A stretch of 64,000 bases of DNA from Halichondria panicea (taxonomy: Eukaryota > Porifera > Demospongiae > Suberitida > Halichondriidae). The notes beneath the pieces were generated by a model, which was not told where the DNA came from, searched no databases, and saw only the letters and a list, made by a program, of their open reading frames with translations. The translations under genes and the position numbers were made by a program. The DNA is taken from positions 3,711,803-3,775,802 of the forward strand of contig NC_087380.1 in NCBI RefSeq assembly GCF_963675165.1, in the 5' to 3' direction. Positions 23,610-35,818 of the stretch are shown piece by piece; position 1 is the stretch's first letter; each line of letters starts with the position of its first letter.

Positions 23610-24550
23610 TTGCTATCTTCTGGAGTTGGTCTCTTTGTTAGGGGATGCTTTGCTGCTATGAACTTCGTAGGCCTATGCTACTAGCCCTGACTGAGCCAAT
23701 AATTATTATTTGGCCTTCTAACCAACTCCATCTTCTTGCCCTGTGCCTACTTAGTATTCATGCCAAGTTTCATATTTTTTTAGGCGTCATATGATCCACG
23801 TTAAGTGGCCTTGAAGCAACTCGACCATGTGATCTCTGAGGTGGCTGATGTGTTCCTGGAATTTGTTCACGTTCCACCCCATCAGGCCTCTGAACGATTC
23901 GTAAACCCGAGCGCCTGTGAAGTCAAATGTGTGCGGCACTTCGGCTTTGCACCACCAAAGAAAATCATGACGTCGTCCACCCACTTTTTCAGTGATAGGG
24001 CCTTGTCAGCATCAGTAGCACCCATCACGATTGCTGGCTCCAGCAAGGCTGTGGTGGGCAGCATGGCAATGACAGCCAGCTGAGCGTCGGACACAAAGGT
24101 TATTGTGACATCAGGGTCCTCATCTTCAGGAAACAGTATAGGCTCAGAGGATTTGTCCACTGGCGGCTTGTCCACTGCCTGGTTGGGCGATGAAGGGCTC
24201 GTTTGGATACTGGTCTGACAAGGGTCATATATGACAATGTTTGACAGTATAAATACGAATGGTGGAGCTATACGGTCGAGCATTTGAGTATACGTACTTG
24301 TCCAGGACCTCCACGTACCTCAACTCTTGTCCAGGACCTCGCAAGTTAATGGAGTCGTGTTATTGTCAATATGAAACTTACTGAGTAGCCATAAGGCAAA
24401 AAGATGGAGATGGTTAGAAGGCCAAATAATAATTATTGGGTCAGCCAAGGTTAGTGGCATGCATATATATAGGTACACCAAATTATAGCAGCAGAGCATC
24501 CCCTGACAAGGAGACCAACTCCAGAAGATATAGCCAAGCAAAACTATAGC
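23610..24550. mobile_element. Long-armed fold-back element
   Basis: The arms 23610-23790 and about 24340-24550 are inverted copies. Shared blocks include TCTTCTGGAGTTGGTCTC, AGGGGATGCT, CAATAATTATTATTTGGCCT and TTCTAACCA. The centre holds overlapping ORFs on both strands (23805-24083 plus, 23882-24283 minus) that I do not recognise. No target duplication was identified, and the outer boundary is blurred. Confidence 0.65.
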
Positions 24551-24609
24551 CATAACTCTGCAGCATGCGCATAGGGAGGACCCTTACCTACTTTTGCGAT
24601 TCTTGTATG

Positions 24610-24645
24610 TTAGGGTTAGGGTTAGGGTTAGGGGGTTAGGGTTAG
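24610..24645 (+). repeat. Interstitial telomere-like repeat (TTAGGG)n
   Basis: About five TTAGGG units occur with one G-expanded interruption. It is far from any visible chromosome end and beside the fold-back element. Confidence 0.9.
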
Positions 24646-25373
24646 AAATGCTCACCCAACGCCGAAAACAAGAATCGCAACCAATAATTTTGGAGCTGCA
24701 AGGAGCAATTACAGGGTTCGTACAAGTATTTTTTACAAATGACGCATTCAAGGAACTTGACAAGGGAGGTGAGAAAAGAGAAATTGCGCTCTACTGTTTC
24801 AACCTTTTTTTAAACTAAGTTCAGCGTATACACAATCGTTTTGCTGCTGGTTCCACAGATTCATCATCTCTACTAATTTCAACTTTCTCTTTTACTTAAT
24901 CCATTATTGGACAGGCCAGAATATTTTTCTAAAGATTTCTAAAGATTCTTTGGATGACGCCAATATTTTTCTCGTCAACTTCCAAAAGTTGATAGTACAA
25001 TTAGCTGCGTTATCTAACAGTTGATAGCATTTACAGTCTAGTAAAATTACTTCAAAACCAACAGTATTATAGACACCAAGTTTGCAATTGAGGAGGGTGA
25101 ACAATCCACATGCAGGGTCTAACAATACTTGGGTATAGTGGTCACGATTTCATAGGACATCTTCCGTTCCAGAGGTTGACAGCCCGTTTAGTATTGCTTA
25201 AGCTCACAAGGGAAATAGTTTTATTGAACTTATATTAGCATTCCTCAGTTTAATGAGAACTTTGAGCCTCTGTGTGAACTTGGCTGAGTTGAACTTACTG
25301 AGTTGAACCTGAATGTGATTGAGACGGTCTATAGGAGATGTATACGATCTAAATGGAAACAATGGCTTCTCTG
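24646..25373. other. Stretch with no supported gene
   Basis: No gene was recognised. A plus ORF of 74 codons ending at 24818 has helix-like composition but no known motif. Confidence 0.45.
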
Positions 25374-26467
25374 TTACAATCTCATCTCCGTGAACTTCAT
25401 AGTAGAGTAGTTTGGATCTCTTTGCGACTGGCTGAAGTTTCCTGAAGAACCAGGAAATATCGCTTGATTATCATTATTAAATAAATGGAGGATGGTTCCA
25501 GGCGAAATAAAGAAGATATCCAACTTGAGGGTTTCAGGACAATAGCGGGATGAGTGCCCATCCAGTAATAGTAACAGTGGTCGAGCAGCAGGTGCATACC
25601 GCAGAAAGTGGCATTTAAACCACCGGCAGAAGAGATGCTGGTTCATCCACCCGGAGTCACTCAGCCCATAAACTGAGCCTGGTATTTCTCCAACAGCTAA
25701 ACTTGGGGGCATTGTTTTTCGGGGCCAGACAATCCCACCTGCACTGACACAGCCTACAACTGTTATTTGAGCTTTATTGCCAGATGACACTGAGCAAGGG
25801 TTTTTTTCTCCACGGACAAAAACACCTTTTAGGGGCTTTGGGTCGAGAGGAAATCCTGATTCATCCATGTTGAAGATTAATGCGGCATCGTTAGTTAAGC
25901 CGTATTTCATCAAGATCTGTTCCAGCAAAGAATAGTAGAACTTCAAACTCTCTGGAGACGGTGCTTTTGCACGAGAAATAAAGAGAGAGGTTGCCATCTT
26001 CAATGTTAGAATGGTGTGGCGCCTACAAAAGCCTTGCCACCATCCATTTGATAGGTCATAAGGTATAAGGATTCGTTTGGTCACTACCTTCTGAGCCATT
26101 GCCAATACATCTTGTCGTGATTTTAGGTAGCCAATTTCACAACATTCAATGACAAATGACACTAGTTCTTCCTCTTCTTCTTCTGTTAATATAGTTGGAT
26201 GTCCACTTTTAGCACCAGGCAACACCCTCCCTATTTTGTGATCAAATAAAGTGGATTTAGGGATGCCGTACATTTGAGCAGCTTTACTCAAAGTCATTCC
26301 ACTGAATATTGCCTCAAGCGCAGTTCTCATTTTTCGTTCATCCCAATTGACTCTGTAATGTGCAGGCCTTGTCGATCTGGGTTTTGAGTGGGCAGGAACT
26401 GTATCAGGCACTGCTATACTAGCAAAAATCCGATCTCTAAATGGTCGATACTGCCGTTTAGACGGTG
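25374..26467 (-). pseudogene. pogo/Tigger-type DDE transposase, decayed
   Basis: The reading frame opens at an acceptor-like CACCAG at 26467 and runs 350-odd codons. It contains an N-terminal HTH region (LSKAAQMYGIPKSTLFDHK), LPGAKSGHPTIL, the first catalytic Asp block FNMDESGFPL, and the second Asp block LLLLDGHSSRYC. The usual LPPNTTH...PLD block with the third Asp is scrambled (SPGTILHLF), and about ten residues are missing in the VGCVSAGG region. It resembles the second pogo copy at 46.2-47.5 kb. No TIRs were found. The catalytic C-terminus is lost, so activity is unlikely. Confidence 0.8.
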
Positions 26468-27250
26468 CTGGTGAAAAGAAGAGACATTATGATCAGATTA
26501 CAAAATTGCACATGTGGCCAAAAAATGGCGTTGCACATGTGGCCAACGTAGAGCATGCGCAGACTTAGATTTACTGACATACGTCATAAATATTTTTATG
26601 CAGCTATCACGTGGCTCAACTTATAATTTTTACACATCATGGAGCCTGTCAGTATATGGACGACATAAAAGCCATGATTATGGCTGTACAGAGAGATTTC
26701 TGCTGAATTGAAGCAACAATGCCCTCGGATTTTCAGCTCAAAGTGTAAGGAGATATGTTTCAAAAAAATAACCTAAAGGAAATATGCCAGGAGGACAAGA
26801 AGTTGTTGATGAATCAAGCGTATGGAATAAGTGTGCATGAATTAAGCTAATATGTGCAAGCTAATTATCCCAAGACTGGTCCACATATATGTGACAGGCC
26901 TAGAAAAGACATGCAGAGCAAACTTGTATTTAACATCAAATAAAGCAGTGTTTAATAATTGTCGTTGGATTAATCCGTCAAAATACGCCATCCTCGAATC
27001 AACTATTCTAATCATGACGAATCTAGTAAATTATAGTTGTTGTGCACTTTGTAATTGTTGTCCATCACAGTCGTATCATTTAATGTATAGATTAATTATA
27101 CAATCAAATTTTTACTGTACAAGTTATTTCTTTCCTTTTTTATGACAGCTAGGTAAAGCCAAATTTGCCTTTTAGAGCTTTCTTTATCTTGAGGCATGAC
27201 ATATGGAACCACTCTACCAACACTGTCACATCCACCACATCCATGCACCT
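26468..27250. other. Stretch with no supported gene
   Basis: Nothing recognisable was found. The sequence is AT-rich with short ORFs only. Confidence 0.45.
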
Positions 27251-28740
27251 TCAGCATTCCGACTGTCTACTTCCTGAGTTTCTGTACTTACAGTGACATC
27301 TAGTGTAGCATGACTTCAGCTTCGATACTTGATGGGGCTCCTTAGAGAACCACTTTCCAATCATTTCAGGTAGTATACCAACTTTCACAAATTCGACAGC
27401 TTTGTGTAGGGTGATGGTTATGAACGACTCATGAAGAGAGATTCGTTGTACTATAGCAACTCGTCCTCTCTCCACACAACAAAGTCACCGAACATAATTT
27501 AATTTGGGCTTGAACAAAGTAACGTATGGTAAACATCTAAGCACAAATGACCATTGCTATATCGTTAAAGAAAACATTCAGATTCTTTCGCTTTTTCTTT
27601 ATCAGCATAAGAAAAAGGGCCATTTAATTTCTAGAACACCGTTTCCACAACACATGCACTTTATCACACCATCAGGTGATGCACCCATGAATGGAAACTT
27701 CGAATTAACAATTAGCCCACTTTTCGGTTAAACAAAAATTGGTATGTTTTTGACACTCTTGCATTCTGCACGCATCATAAGCAATTTGTTCATGATCACA
27801 ACCCCAACGTGTGAGCATTTTTTGGGTAACATAAATCAAAGATTTTGATGGTTGAGTTACATCAGTACAAACAGCTGGCCTTAATCGTGAAGCAGTTACA
27901 CATCTAGGTCTTTATTGACTGGCTGAACCACACTTTAGATACTGCCTGCTCTATATAGTATGCAGCTCAATATTGTTTCAGTCAAACTGTACTGCTCGTA
28001 TGGTTTCAGATTTGTTTAACAATTGCAGAAAGTTAATTCCGCGAATCATACAGGCTCGACAAGGGTTCGGGTAATACACCTGTATAGAGCTTAATGGTGT
28101 ATATATACACATCGCAATAGCCAGGTTGGAGCGATAACACTACAGCTTTACCTGCTTCAGAAATACCTTTGTAAAAGCAACCAAGTTCTTCAGAACTATA
28201 GGGGATCAACAATATCTTTTAAGTTTTCATTAATTTGGTAGTGCTACAGCTCGGCTCCATTTCTTTTTCTTCTCTTTAAATCAGATGCTGTAAAATCAAT
28301 ACTAGAATATTACACAGCCTGAAACGTAGGTAGAAGCCACAAACATGGCAATGAGGTGCAGGATAATGACTTCTTGTGCTTCTAAGAAGTGCTGCTACAT
28401 GTGAACACACCTCCCTAGGCCTGCCATGCATGTACAATGCCCAAGCAACACACAACCCGCTTTTTCAATCCAACACTTAACAGGAATAGCAGGTCCTTGT
28501 GAATGGCGAACATGGATGAATGGCGAACATGGATTCTGAGCCTGGGATGGGAACAGCTTTTACATCACCTATATACCCAACCATTTGCATAATAATTGCA
28601 GGCTGTTAAACTTTTGCCGTAAGCTTTCATGCTTTCACCGATATACTCGCTAGTGGTAGATGTCTGGATACTCCACCTCAGGCCACTTGTCCCATGGATA
28701 TGCAGTTGTTGATTCATCAAAGCGAATAAGTAGGGATCCT
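27251..28740 (-). pseudogene. SWIM zinc finger / YqaJ-type nuclease element gene, decayed
   Basis: Read from right to left, the minus strand shows broken blocks in this order. First WPEVEYPDIYH near 28.68 kb, then a SWIM-like GHCTCMAGLGRCVH with a shifted HVAALL near 28.4 kb. Near 27.9-27.8 kb come a PSKSL block and MLTRWGCDHEQIAYDACRMQ. Next is the YqaJ core PFMGASPDGVIKCMCCGNGV followed by LEIKWPF at 27.7-27.6 kb, then GDFVVWRED and, shifted, KAVEFVKVGILPEMIGKWFS, ending with a Cys-rich start of a PHD-like segment. ASPDG and LEIK hold the nuclease metal-binding residues. From memory, this SWIM-YqaJ arrangement is a repeated, transposon-associated gene in sponges and cnidarians. Multiple stops and shifts mean it is not functional. 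Confidence 0.65.
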
Positions 28741-28960
28741 ATAAGTCCTCCAAGTTTGAAATCATCAAAAATCAAGTACTGTACTAAACTTCTTTTTTTT
28801 ATATCTTTGCTGTGCTATAAAGTTTTACAGAAAAGATTTGAGAGTGTGTGGTAAGCGTGATCACCATAGATGGCATTTCTTTGCATGGCCACAAATAGCT
28901 TTTGCCACTCACTATACTGTTGCTATTAACGGCTGTTAGCTTAAAACCACGCCCCGTGCA

Positions 28961-31783
28961 TACACTGCAAAAACGATGGTGTGGTGTGAAACAGTTGTCT
29001 CAATAGTCCCACCACATATGGTGGGCATTTCCCACCGAGAAAACAAAGTGGGGATATCCCACTGTCACATGGTGTGAAAATCCCACCAACTTATGATTTT
29101 CACAATTGCATGTCAAGCAACAACACATCCAATATTTACATATTACACAAACAAAAATAACTAGCTAAGCCTGACTCTGAAGTGAAGCAATGAAGTGATT
29201 CACAGAAGGTGGTAGTTTCTTTATATCCTAGTAATGCATGTTCTAGAAAGGAATAAACGTTATGACATCCTGGCGTATACTGGATGTGGAATGAGAAGAA
29301 GGAAGACATCAGATACAGTGGGATGGATTGAATTGAGGTACATTCGCATATTAAGGTTTTATCCACAATAAGGAATGCTTGCACTTCTTGGTCCTCACCA
29401 GTTAGCACAACATACGGCGACTTTTGCCTCTTCTTGATGTCTTCAAGCAGCTCTGCGTGATTATATAAATGGGGTAATTCAACATTAATTTTACAGAAAC
29501 ATGTTTGCGATGTAAGTAAATTGTTAGTAGCGGATACACGGTTATTATACAAGCAATAACATACCTGACATGGAACCAACAGCTTATGATGGTCTGGCTT
29601 GCTTCTACTATCAGCCAAGAGAAACGGAAGTATTGTCAGAGCCAGTAGAGAGTCATTCCAACCTAAATTTAGTGGGTGAGCGAAAGTCAAATATAAATTG
29701 CGTACACACAAAAGATTATGGTATTAATAGTCTGCTTAAAATAACTATACATCCACATACTGATTACAAAATACATCACATAATAATTATACACACAGCA
29801 CAACACACCTAACGATGAGGCCATTTCAATGACGGCAACAAGTCTTCTCTTTCCATTAGTACTCTCAAAATTGCCCTGAGCAATGATTCGAGGCACCCAT
29901 TTGTCAATCCAATTAGATTAAACGTCACAATAATTCCTGAGATTCGCTCTAGTTCTCGCAACAACTGCATAAATAATTATAGATGATGGTTGAGCATAAC
30001 GTAGAGCTTATAATTATGTACAAGCTCTACTAAGTGACAGACATGATTAGATACCTGTTGACTCTCCTGAAGAAAGGGGAAATTCGAAAATATTGTAATA
30101 AGATCCATCCCTTTCATTATGTCTCGTCTACGCAGCGCAAATGATAGGCCCATCAGTTGTTCTATCACTGCAGCATTTCGGGAAGCCTTGCCCCACTCAG
30201 CACAGAGCACACGATTGTGCCGCTCGTATGGTGCCTCATCTTCTCCAGGTGGTATGAGAGGGGGTTGGAAAGAGTCGCTCCGATGAGCACCAGGAAGTTT
30301 GTTGAAAACTTTTCGGCTGCCACTGCTGCCATTCTCACCGGATTCACTTTGTGCAGTTCGCTTCTTTTGGTTAAAGTCCTTAAACCGGTCGATTAAAGTT
30401 TGCACAATGCCACCCTATTCAACAAGAATACGATTTGTAAATTCAGCCATTGTGACACACAAAGAAACTCACATATGATGTTTCCATTCCTTTAGCAGCA
30501 AGAAAGGGATGCTTCTCTATGATTTGCCGAGCAATACTAACGTAGTCGTCATGGGATGGGGACTTCTTATACTGGTACATTGCATGTGCAATTGTCGTGT
30601 ATAAATTGGCTCGCGCAACACCAGTCATTTTTTTGGCAGCCAAGCAAGCCTCAACGTCAGGTCGATAGTTTTTAGGAAAGTGAAAAGGATCAGGCAAAGG
30701 TGTATCTTCTTGTTTTATACGCTTTACAAGACTTGGCAGTGGTATCATAGTATATTCTTCTTTTCGCAAACTATCGTCAGCTCTCGCTTCATCAACGCTA
30801 ATGGTGTCATTAGAACTGTCTTTAGTGAAGCACATTCGCTTTCGTTTCAACTTAAAGGGATTATCATCGTCGGATATTCGGATTCGCTGTTTATAACTGC
30901 AAATAAATTAATAAAGAACAATCAACTTGTCATTTTTAACTTACATGGTGTTCGCTTACATAGTGTTCGAACAGGAGTGTTCGTAACAGGAGTGTTCGTA
31001 ACAGGAGTGCTTGTAACAGGAGTGTATACATCTAAAACGCATAATTATATTAATATAACAATAATAAATAAATAAACATCTGTGCCTGCATGCCTCCACT
31101 AACCTCAACTGGACTACTTTCCATGCTGTTAGTAGATCTATTTCCCACTTCCATCTACATGATTGTACATAGACAATTTGATTTGAGTTTGTATCAATAT
31201 TAACAAGCTCACCTCGTGGACATCCTCCGTAGAACATCTCGAGACATCTGTCAACAAAGGAGATACAACAACCTTTAATTTATCTTTGTGTTCAATTGTG
31301 GCATCTTCATCCAGATCTATGTACTGTTCCCACTCGGGATCAAAGCGTTGAAATGTGATAGAGAGTTTCACATTTTTTGTGTAATCAAAACACTTCATAA
31401 ACGTCCGCTTTAAAAAGGAAATATCACTTTCCCCATTATCTTCAGGAATGCTTATGGGTTTATTCCTGTCAATGTAGGACAGCAGTACTCGTCTTGCCAT
31501 AATAGTCGAATCTAGCTAGCTAGCTATAGCTCAGTTAGATCTACACGTGTACATTTGGTGTTCTTAAATTAGAATGTATAATAATTGAGCATGCGCATCA
31601 TAATAATTAGTTATTTGAATGGTGTTAATTGTCTGTGTATTAATTTTATTTCCCACCACTTTGTAAGTGGTATGCCCCCACCAGAAAGTGGGAGTTCCCC
31701 ACCAAAATGCCGATGGTGGGAAGTCACACCATAGGTGGGAAAATAAATTGGTGGGATAATTCCACCGCAGTTTTTACAGTGTA
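28961..31783. mobile_element. TIR element carrying a PB1/SAMD3-like gene
   Basis: The left end TACACTGCAAAAAC and right end GTTTTTACAGTGTA are inverted (one mismatch). Both are followed by subterminal arrays of short GTGGGA / TCCCACC units (28980-29095 and 31665-31765). The span is 2.8 kb. The terminal TA could be a 2-bp target duplication. The only gene inside is the minus-strand PB1/SAMD3-like gene. No classical DDE transposase was seen, so the element is either non-autonomous with a captured gene, or its gene is an unrecognised mobility protein. Confidence 0.75.
29136..31500 (-). CDS. PB1/SAMD3-like multi-exon gene inside the TIR element
   Basis: Exon 1 (31500-31213) starts MARRVLLSYIDRNKPISIP. 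It has a ubiquitin-like PB1 profile (FMKCFDYTKNVKLSITFQ, then DEDATIEHKDKLKVVV) and ends phase 0. Further blocks are 31154-31104, a short repeat-coding exon with TPVT units near 31030-30960, and an exon 30900-30475 containing FPKNYRPDVEACLAAKK and ARQIIEKHPFLA. Exon 30413-30053 contains PPGEDEAPYERHN and VIEQLMGLSFALRRRDI. Later exons include SPYVVLTGEDQEVQAFLIVD, and YTPGCHNVYSFLEHALLGYK follows. The order and motifs resemble SAMD3-like repeat genes of fish and invertebrates. A frame inconsistency near 29930 (the NLIG / IDKW junction) means it may be broken. The molecular function is unknown. Confidence 0.55.
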
Positions 31784-32316
31784 ACCTATACAAATTCAAA
31801 GTTCCTTACAATCGGAATGAATCAAATGCAGCTGCATGACACATCATCATGCAGTGCAGAAAAATCTTCTAGTTCACCGTATATAGTACCTTTTTCTTTT
31901 TCTTTTTCTTTCTTTTTCTTTTACCCGATGATCAGTTGTCAAAACCATCTCTGGATACCCAGTATAGGGATGACTATATACAATCAAAAATCAAAGTACT
32001 GTACTAAACTTCTTTTGCATAATACTCGGGGAAATTTTGGAATGTATTTTATCTTTCTTGTTTTTTTCGACGGGTGTTTCCAATCAGTTCGTCTTGAAAA
32101 CGTTAAGAAATTAATGCCACTAAAGCTCTGTACTGTACAATATAAATTTTTTCATGATTTTACCGATACATATCGAATATAAAACAGGAATGTAAATTTC
32201 AAGCAGAAGTGCTCCTTTTCACCACTATCGGATTATGTTCAATAAAGACTGCTCCCTGCCTAAACCTGACTGGGTCGATACATTAACATAATTATGGTAG
32301 CCAAAGCACGTTTTCT
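31784..32316. other. Stretch with no supported gene
   Basis: It holds a CTTTTT-rich run near 31888-31922. One plus ORF (31817-32182) has no domain and is not called. Confidence 0.45.
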
Positions 32317-33079
32317 CGGAATGGAGTGAAACTTTGTAGGAGCAGGATCTTTACATCATTATACGTATATTGCACCGATTGGCAAACCCTGAATCAAAGT
32401 TAAGAACTCGTCCTTTACGAGTTCATTGATGTTTTTAAGTTTTTAAGAGTCGTAAGTATAACAGAGAAGTCGAGTTATTCCCCTCGTGAGAGTCATAATG
32501 GCTTTGATCTCGGCAGCTGATGTATCTTTCCTTAAGGAAGCACTCTCCTACCTCAGCCGGGATGATAGATGATTGGATTTGCTGTGCTCCTCGGATAGCG
32601 TTTTGGTAGTGTTGTTTTTCCTAATTTTAACCCAAAGATACATCAAGCACCACCTTATGGAACAATGGAATGGGACAATGTAATGAGAGAGATCACCCGT
32701 GCCTTACTATCTATGTCGAGTGGATTATTCAAATCCATTAGCAAGACATAATTCCTATAGAGAAGTCACATATACTGAATGGAGTGAAACTTTGTAGGAG
32801 CATGCAGGCAAGTAGGATCTTTACATCATTATAGTTACGTGTTGCATCGATTGGCAAACCCTGAATCACAGTGAAGAACTCGTCCTTTACGAGTTTGTTG
32901 GTTAGTTTTAGTTTTTAGTTTTAATGAGTCGTAAGTATAACAGAGAATTCCCCTCGTGAGAGTCATAATGGCTTTGCATGGATCTCGGCAGCTGATGTAT
33001 CTTTACCTTGATAGCATTTGGTCAGTGTGGTTTTCCTAATTTTGACCCAAATATACAAGCACCACCTTATGGAGCAATG
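32317..33079 (+). repeat. Imperfect tandem duplication
   Basis: The block 32317-32668 recurs at 32780-33079. Shared landmarks, in the same order, are GAATGGAGTGAAACTTTGTA, GATTGGCAAACCCTGAATCA, AACTCGTCCTTTACGAGTT, CCCCTCGTGAGAGTCATAAT and CAAGCACCACCTTATGGA. Copy 1 has an insertion of about 70 bases. It is non-coding. Confidence 0.85.
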
Positions 33080-33211
33080 GAAGAGCAAGACATAATTCTT
33101 GGACGACAGCTTGGCTACTGTGACAGTACATTATAGAGTGCGGTAGGGCAGTATTATAGAGCAGAGCGGGGAAGTAAGCAATATGGATGGGGGCAGGGCA
33201 GGACTCACGGT

Positions 33212-33314
33212 GATGAGGCTGCTGCTCGAGATTGGAAAGCCGTTCGTTGAAGGTCGCCAGGTCGGTGGGTGTGTCCTCCAGTGTAGGGGAGATGGAGCCG
33301 GATGGAGAAGACAT
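33212..33314 (-). CDS. Single candidate 5' exon of an unrecognised gene
   Basis: An ATG at 33314 opens MSSPSGSISPTLEDTPTDLA and continues through a short helix (NERLSNLEQQ) to a good donor (CATCACC/GTGAGTCC). No following exon could be placed, and the sequence matches no family I know. It is called only because start, composition and donor agree. Confidence 0.3.
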
Positions 33315-33398
33315 ACTTATAAACTCAAGGCGATAGCTATAATCAAGCACGAGGTGGTAGAGATAATTGCAGATGCTGGGCAGCAGTAGGTAGGGCAA

Positions 33399-34033
33399 GC
33401 GGAGTACCTCGATTAACCTTGTTTAACTACCTTAAATATTATTGCAATTGTACATGCATGTGTAGATGACCATCCCTCTACTATCGATATATGATAATAA
33501 TTATAGCCACAGAAATAATTGCCAAAAAATATAGAGGACTAGAAATATGTCATAATTAATACGTCTGAAATGTTAGTTTAATGCATGCTATAAGTGTACT
33601 AGAACTTTGGGACACTATAACACATGTTTATCTATGAGCTAGTTAGCTTGTACAGTGCTATATAGCTGGTGATATCCATCTGGAAGGACTCTCTGGGCAT
33701 GCTGTTGTTACCTTGTCTGATCATGCTGAGAGAATGTGAGACATAGATGGAACTGTAACATAATAGTATGATATAGATCCAGTTAGGGTTGCCTGCTTTC
33801 CTGCGCATAGAGTTCTGCTGTTGACCTCAAAAGCGCATGCGCTAATAATCCAGTTTCTACGGTACTTAGATTCCAATTTTGACACTGATTACCATATGTC
33901 GGGTTTCAAATGCAAGGTGACACTGATATTGTGTTTAAAACATTCGGTATCTATGGTTATAGTGTCCCTCATCCCTCGAGCTTTGGGACACTATAACACA
34001 TAGCCCATTAATAATTATGGTGAGTAGTTGTAC
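33399..34033. other. Stretch with no supported gene
   Basis: AT-rich sequence with a repeated phrase GGGACACTATAACACAT at about 33609 and 33984. Confidence 0.45.
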
Positions 34034-35445
34034 TTACTTATATCTCAAGATTATAAGATATTGTGCTGATGCATGTATGCTGGCATCTACCCGCGACCAG
34101 TCCACTTTGCCAGATTCAGCTGCTTCTTGACGGTATGCCTGGTCATATATAACCCAGGATGGCCACCTGAACTTTTGGCTCAGTTTGCCCATGGAGGCCG
34201 TGTACATTAGCATTGATGTTGCTCTTTCGGTGTAATAGTGTACATAGCCGTGTACACCGAGAAACACTGTGTTGATGTCTGGTATTAGCTGTTTAGTCTG
34301 CTGGAAGTCTGTTTCGTGCAGCAAAAGTATCTTGCCCTCCAACGAGTTGGGCATTACTTTGCTACGCTCTTTTGCTGGAGGCAACTCAGTTAGGTCGATG
34401 CATTCATTTGCCAATATACTTTCCAGCAGCCATCGTTTCACTGCTGGTAGCCCTGGTGCTATTAAGCAGTTGACTGTTGAGCTTTTTGGTGATGGTGATG
34501 ACCGCACTGGCCCTACGCTTGGCAGCTCGCTGGCCTCTGCTATTGCCTCTCTTGTCACCGTCAGGTGAGCCAGTGAATGAGCTGCCGGTAGCTCACCAAG
34601 CCTCCCTCTGCCTGCAGTGGGTTAGACCCTGGGTATCCCTACAACTCACCCTGACCCTTGCTTTGACCTTGGTCGACATACACAAATACCCACCATGATT
34701 TCTGCCATGCCATAAACCCTTGCCTTCTACCCTTGGTCGTATGACTTTAATATACACCCAACGCCTTCTCCTGCCTTCTGCCATTGGTCTTTGGTCGTAT
34801 GACCCTTAATATACGCACAAAGCCTTTTCCTTGATCAAATGACCCTTGCCTTTATGACCCTTAATATACATACAAAGCTTTTTCCTTGGTCGAATGACCC
34901 TTGCCTTCTGCTGGTTAATATGCATCCAACCTACACAAAGCCTTTTCTTTGCACCTTCGCCCTCTGCTATCATTATGACTCTTGGTCGAATGATAAATTA
35001 TACTGGTCGAATGACCCTGTTGACATACACACAAAGCTTCTCCCATGACTTCAAAGCCTGCTTTTGCCCTCCTGCTTTTTGAGGTGTATCCGACCTGTAC
35101 CTATGATACTAAGTAAGCTTGCTGCATCATGCGGCCTTTGCCCTTGGCCCTATTGCTCCTATTGCTTCTACTTACTGGCAGCAAAGGATCACATTCATAA
35201 GAATGGAGAGTGGGGTCCTAGCTACTGGCAGAAGGGTACCCACCTGCTATTGGTCCTGCTGGGACCGTTGTGGGGATAGTTCTACCAGCAATCAGTCTAG
35301 CATCCAGAGAGGCCACAACCCTTGGGAGGGCCGTCGCTATTGCTGCCTCCACAGCATTAGTGACCAACGTCTGCATCATGGTGGCTGTTGTTGCTCCTGA
35401 TCCAGATGGGGTTGTTGTAGCCATTCCCGCTGCCACAGTGGTCAC
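34034..35445 (-). pseudogene. Gag-like ORF of a second tyrosine-recombinase retroelement, interrupted
   Basis: The minus frame 34558-34034 includes LPPAKERSKVMPNSLEGKIL and MGKLSQKFRWPSWVIYDQAY then RQEAAESGKVDWSRVDASIHA. These are landmarks I associate with gag-like proteins of YR retroelements, of a different lineage from the one at 13.5 kb. An upstream part (35445-35218) reads an Ala/Thr-rich N-terminal region ending PRVVASLDARLIAGR. The two halves are separated by a tandem-repeat block (34690-35050). No RT or recombinase was found, so this is a remnant. Confidence 0.5.
34690..35050 (+). repeat. Degenerate tandem repeat with TTGGTCGAATGACCCTT unit
   Basis: About six imperfect repeats of a 50-60 base unit are present (TTGGTCGTATGACCCTTAAT...ACACAAAGCCTTTT). 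They are inserted between the two halves of the gag-like relic. Confidence 0.75.
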
Positions 35446-35818
35446 CGTCGCCGTGGTTGGGTCTGTTATGACATTCTCTTGGATATGTCAGAGAAAAGAA
35501 ACAGTTATCGAGCACAGTATGCACAGATGCACAATGCAGCTACTGACCAATGCGCATATGTGCTATCCCCACGTTCCTAATGCCTGGTCGTGCGCATGCG
35601 TGGCCAAACCCCACCCCCTGCCTCTCAACCAGCTCGCATGTTGTTAACTCCGTTTAATGACATTAATAATAATAATAATTATGGTCTCAGGACAATACAA
35701 TGAGTGTAAAGCTGAAGGCTAATCTGAAACTAGTCAGATTGCCCATGTGAGATAGATTAGAAATGTTATACAAGAACAAGCGTTTCACAAAGAAACACTA
35801 ATGACCATTGTGGAGCAT

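Noticed and set aside
23805-24283. Overlapping ORFs on both strands in the fold-back element as genes
   Set aside because: Neither shows a domain, splice-site support or better codon use than its partner; left uncalled.
33183-33389. Plus-strand 68-codon ORF
   Set aside because: It is antisense to the better-supported 5' exon at 33212-33314.
35270-35647. Plus-strand 125-codon Ala/Val-rich ORF
   Set aside because: It is antisense to the Ala/Thr-rich N-terminal part of the gag-like relic.
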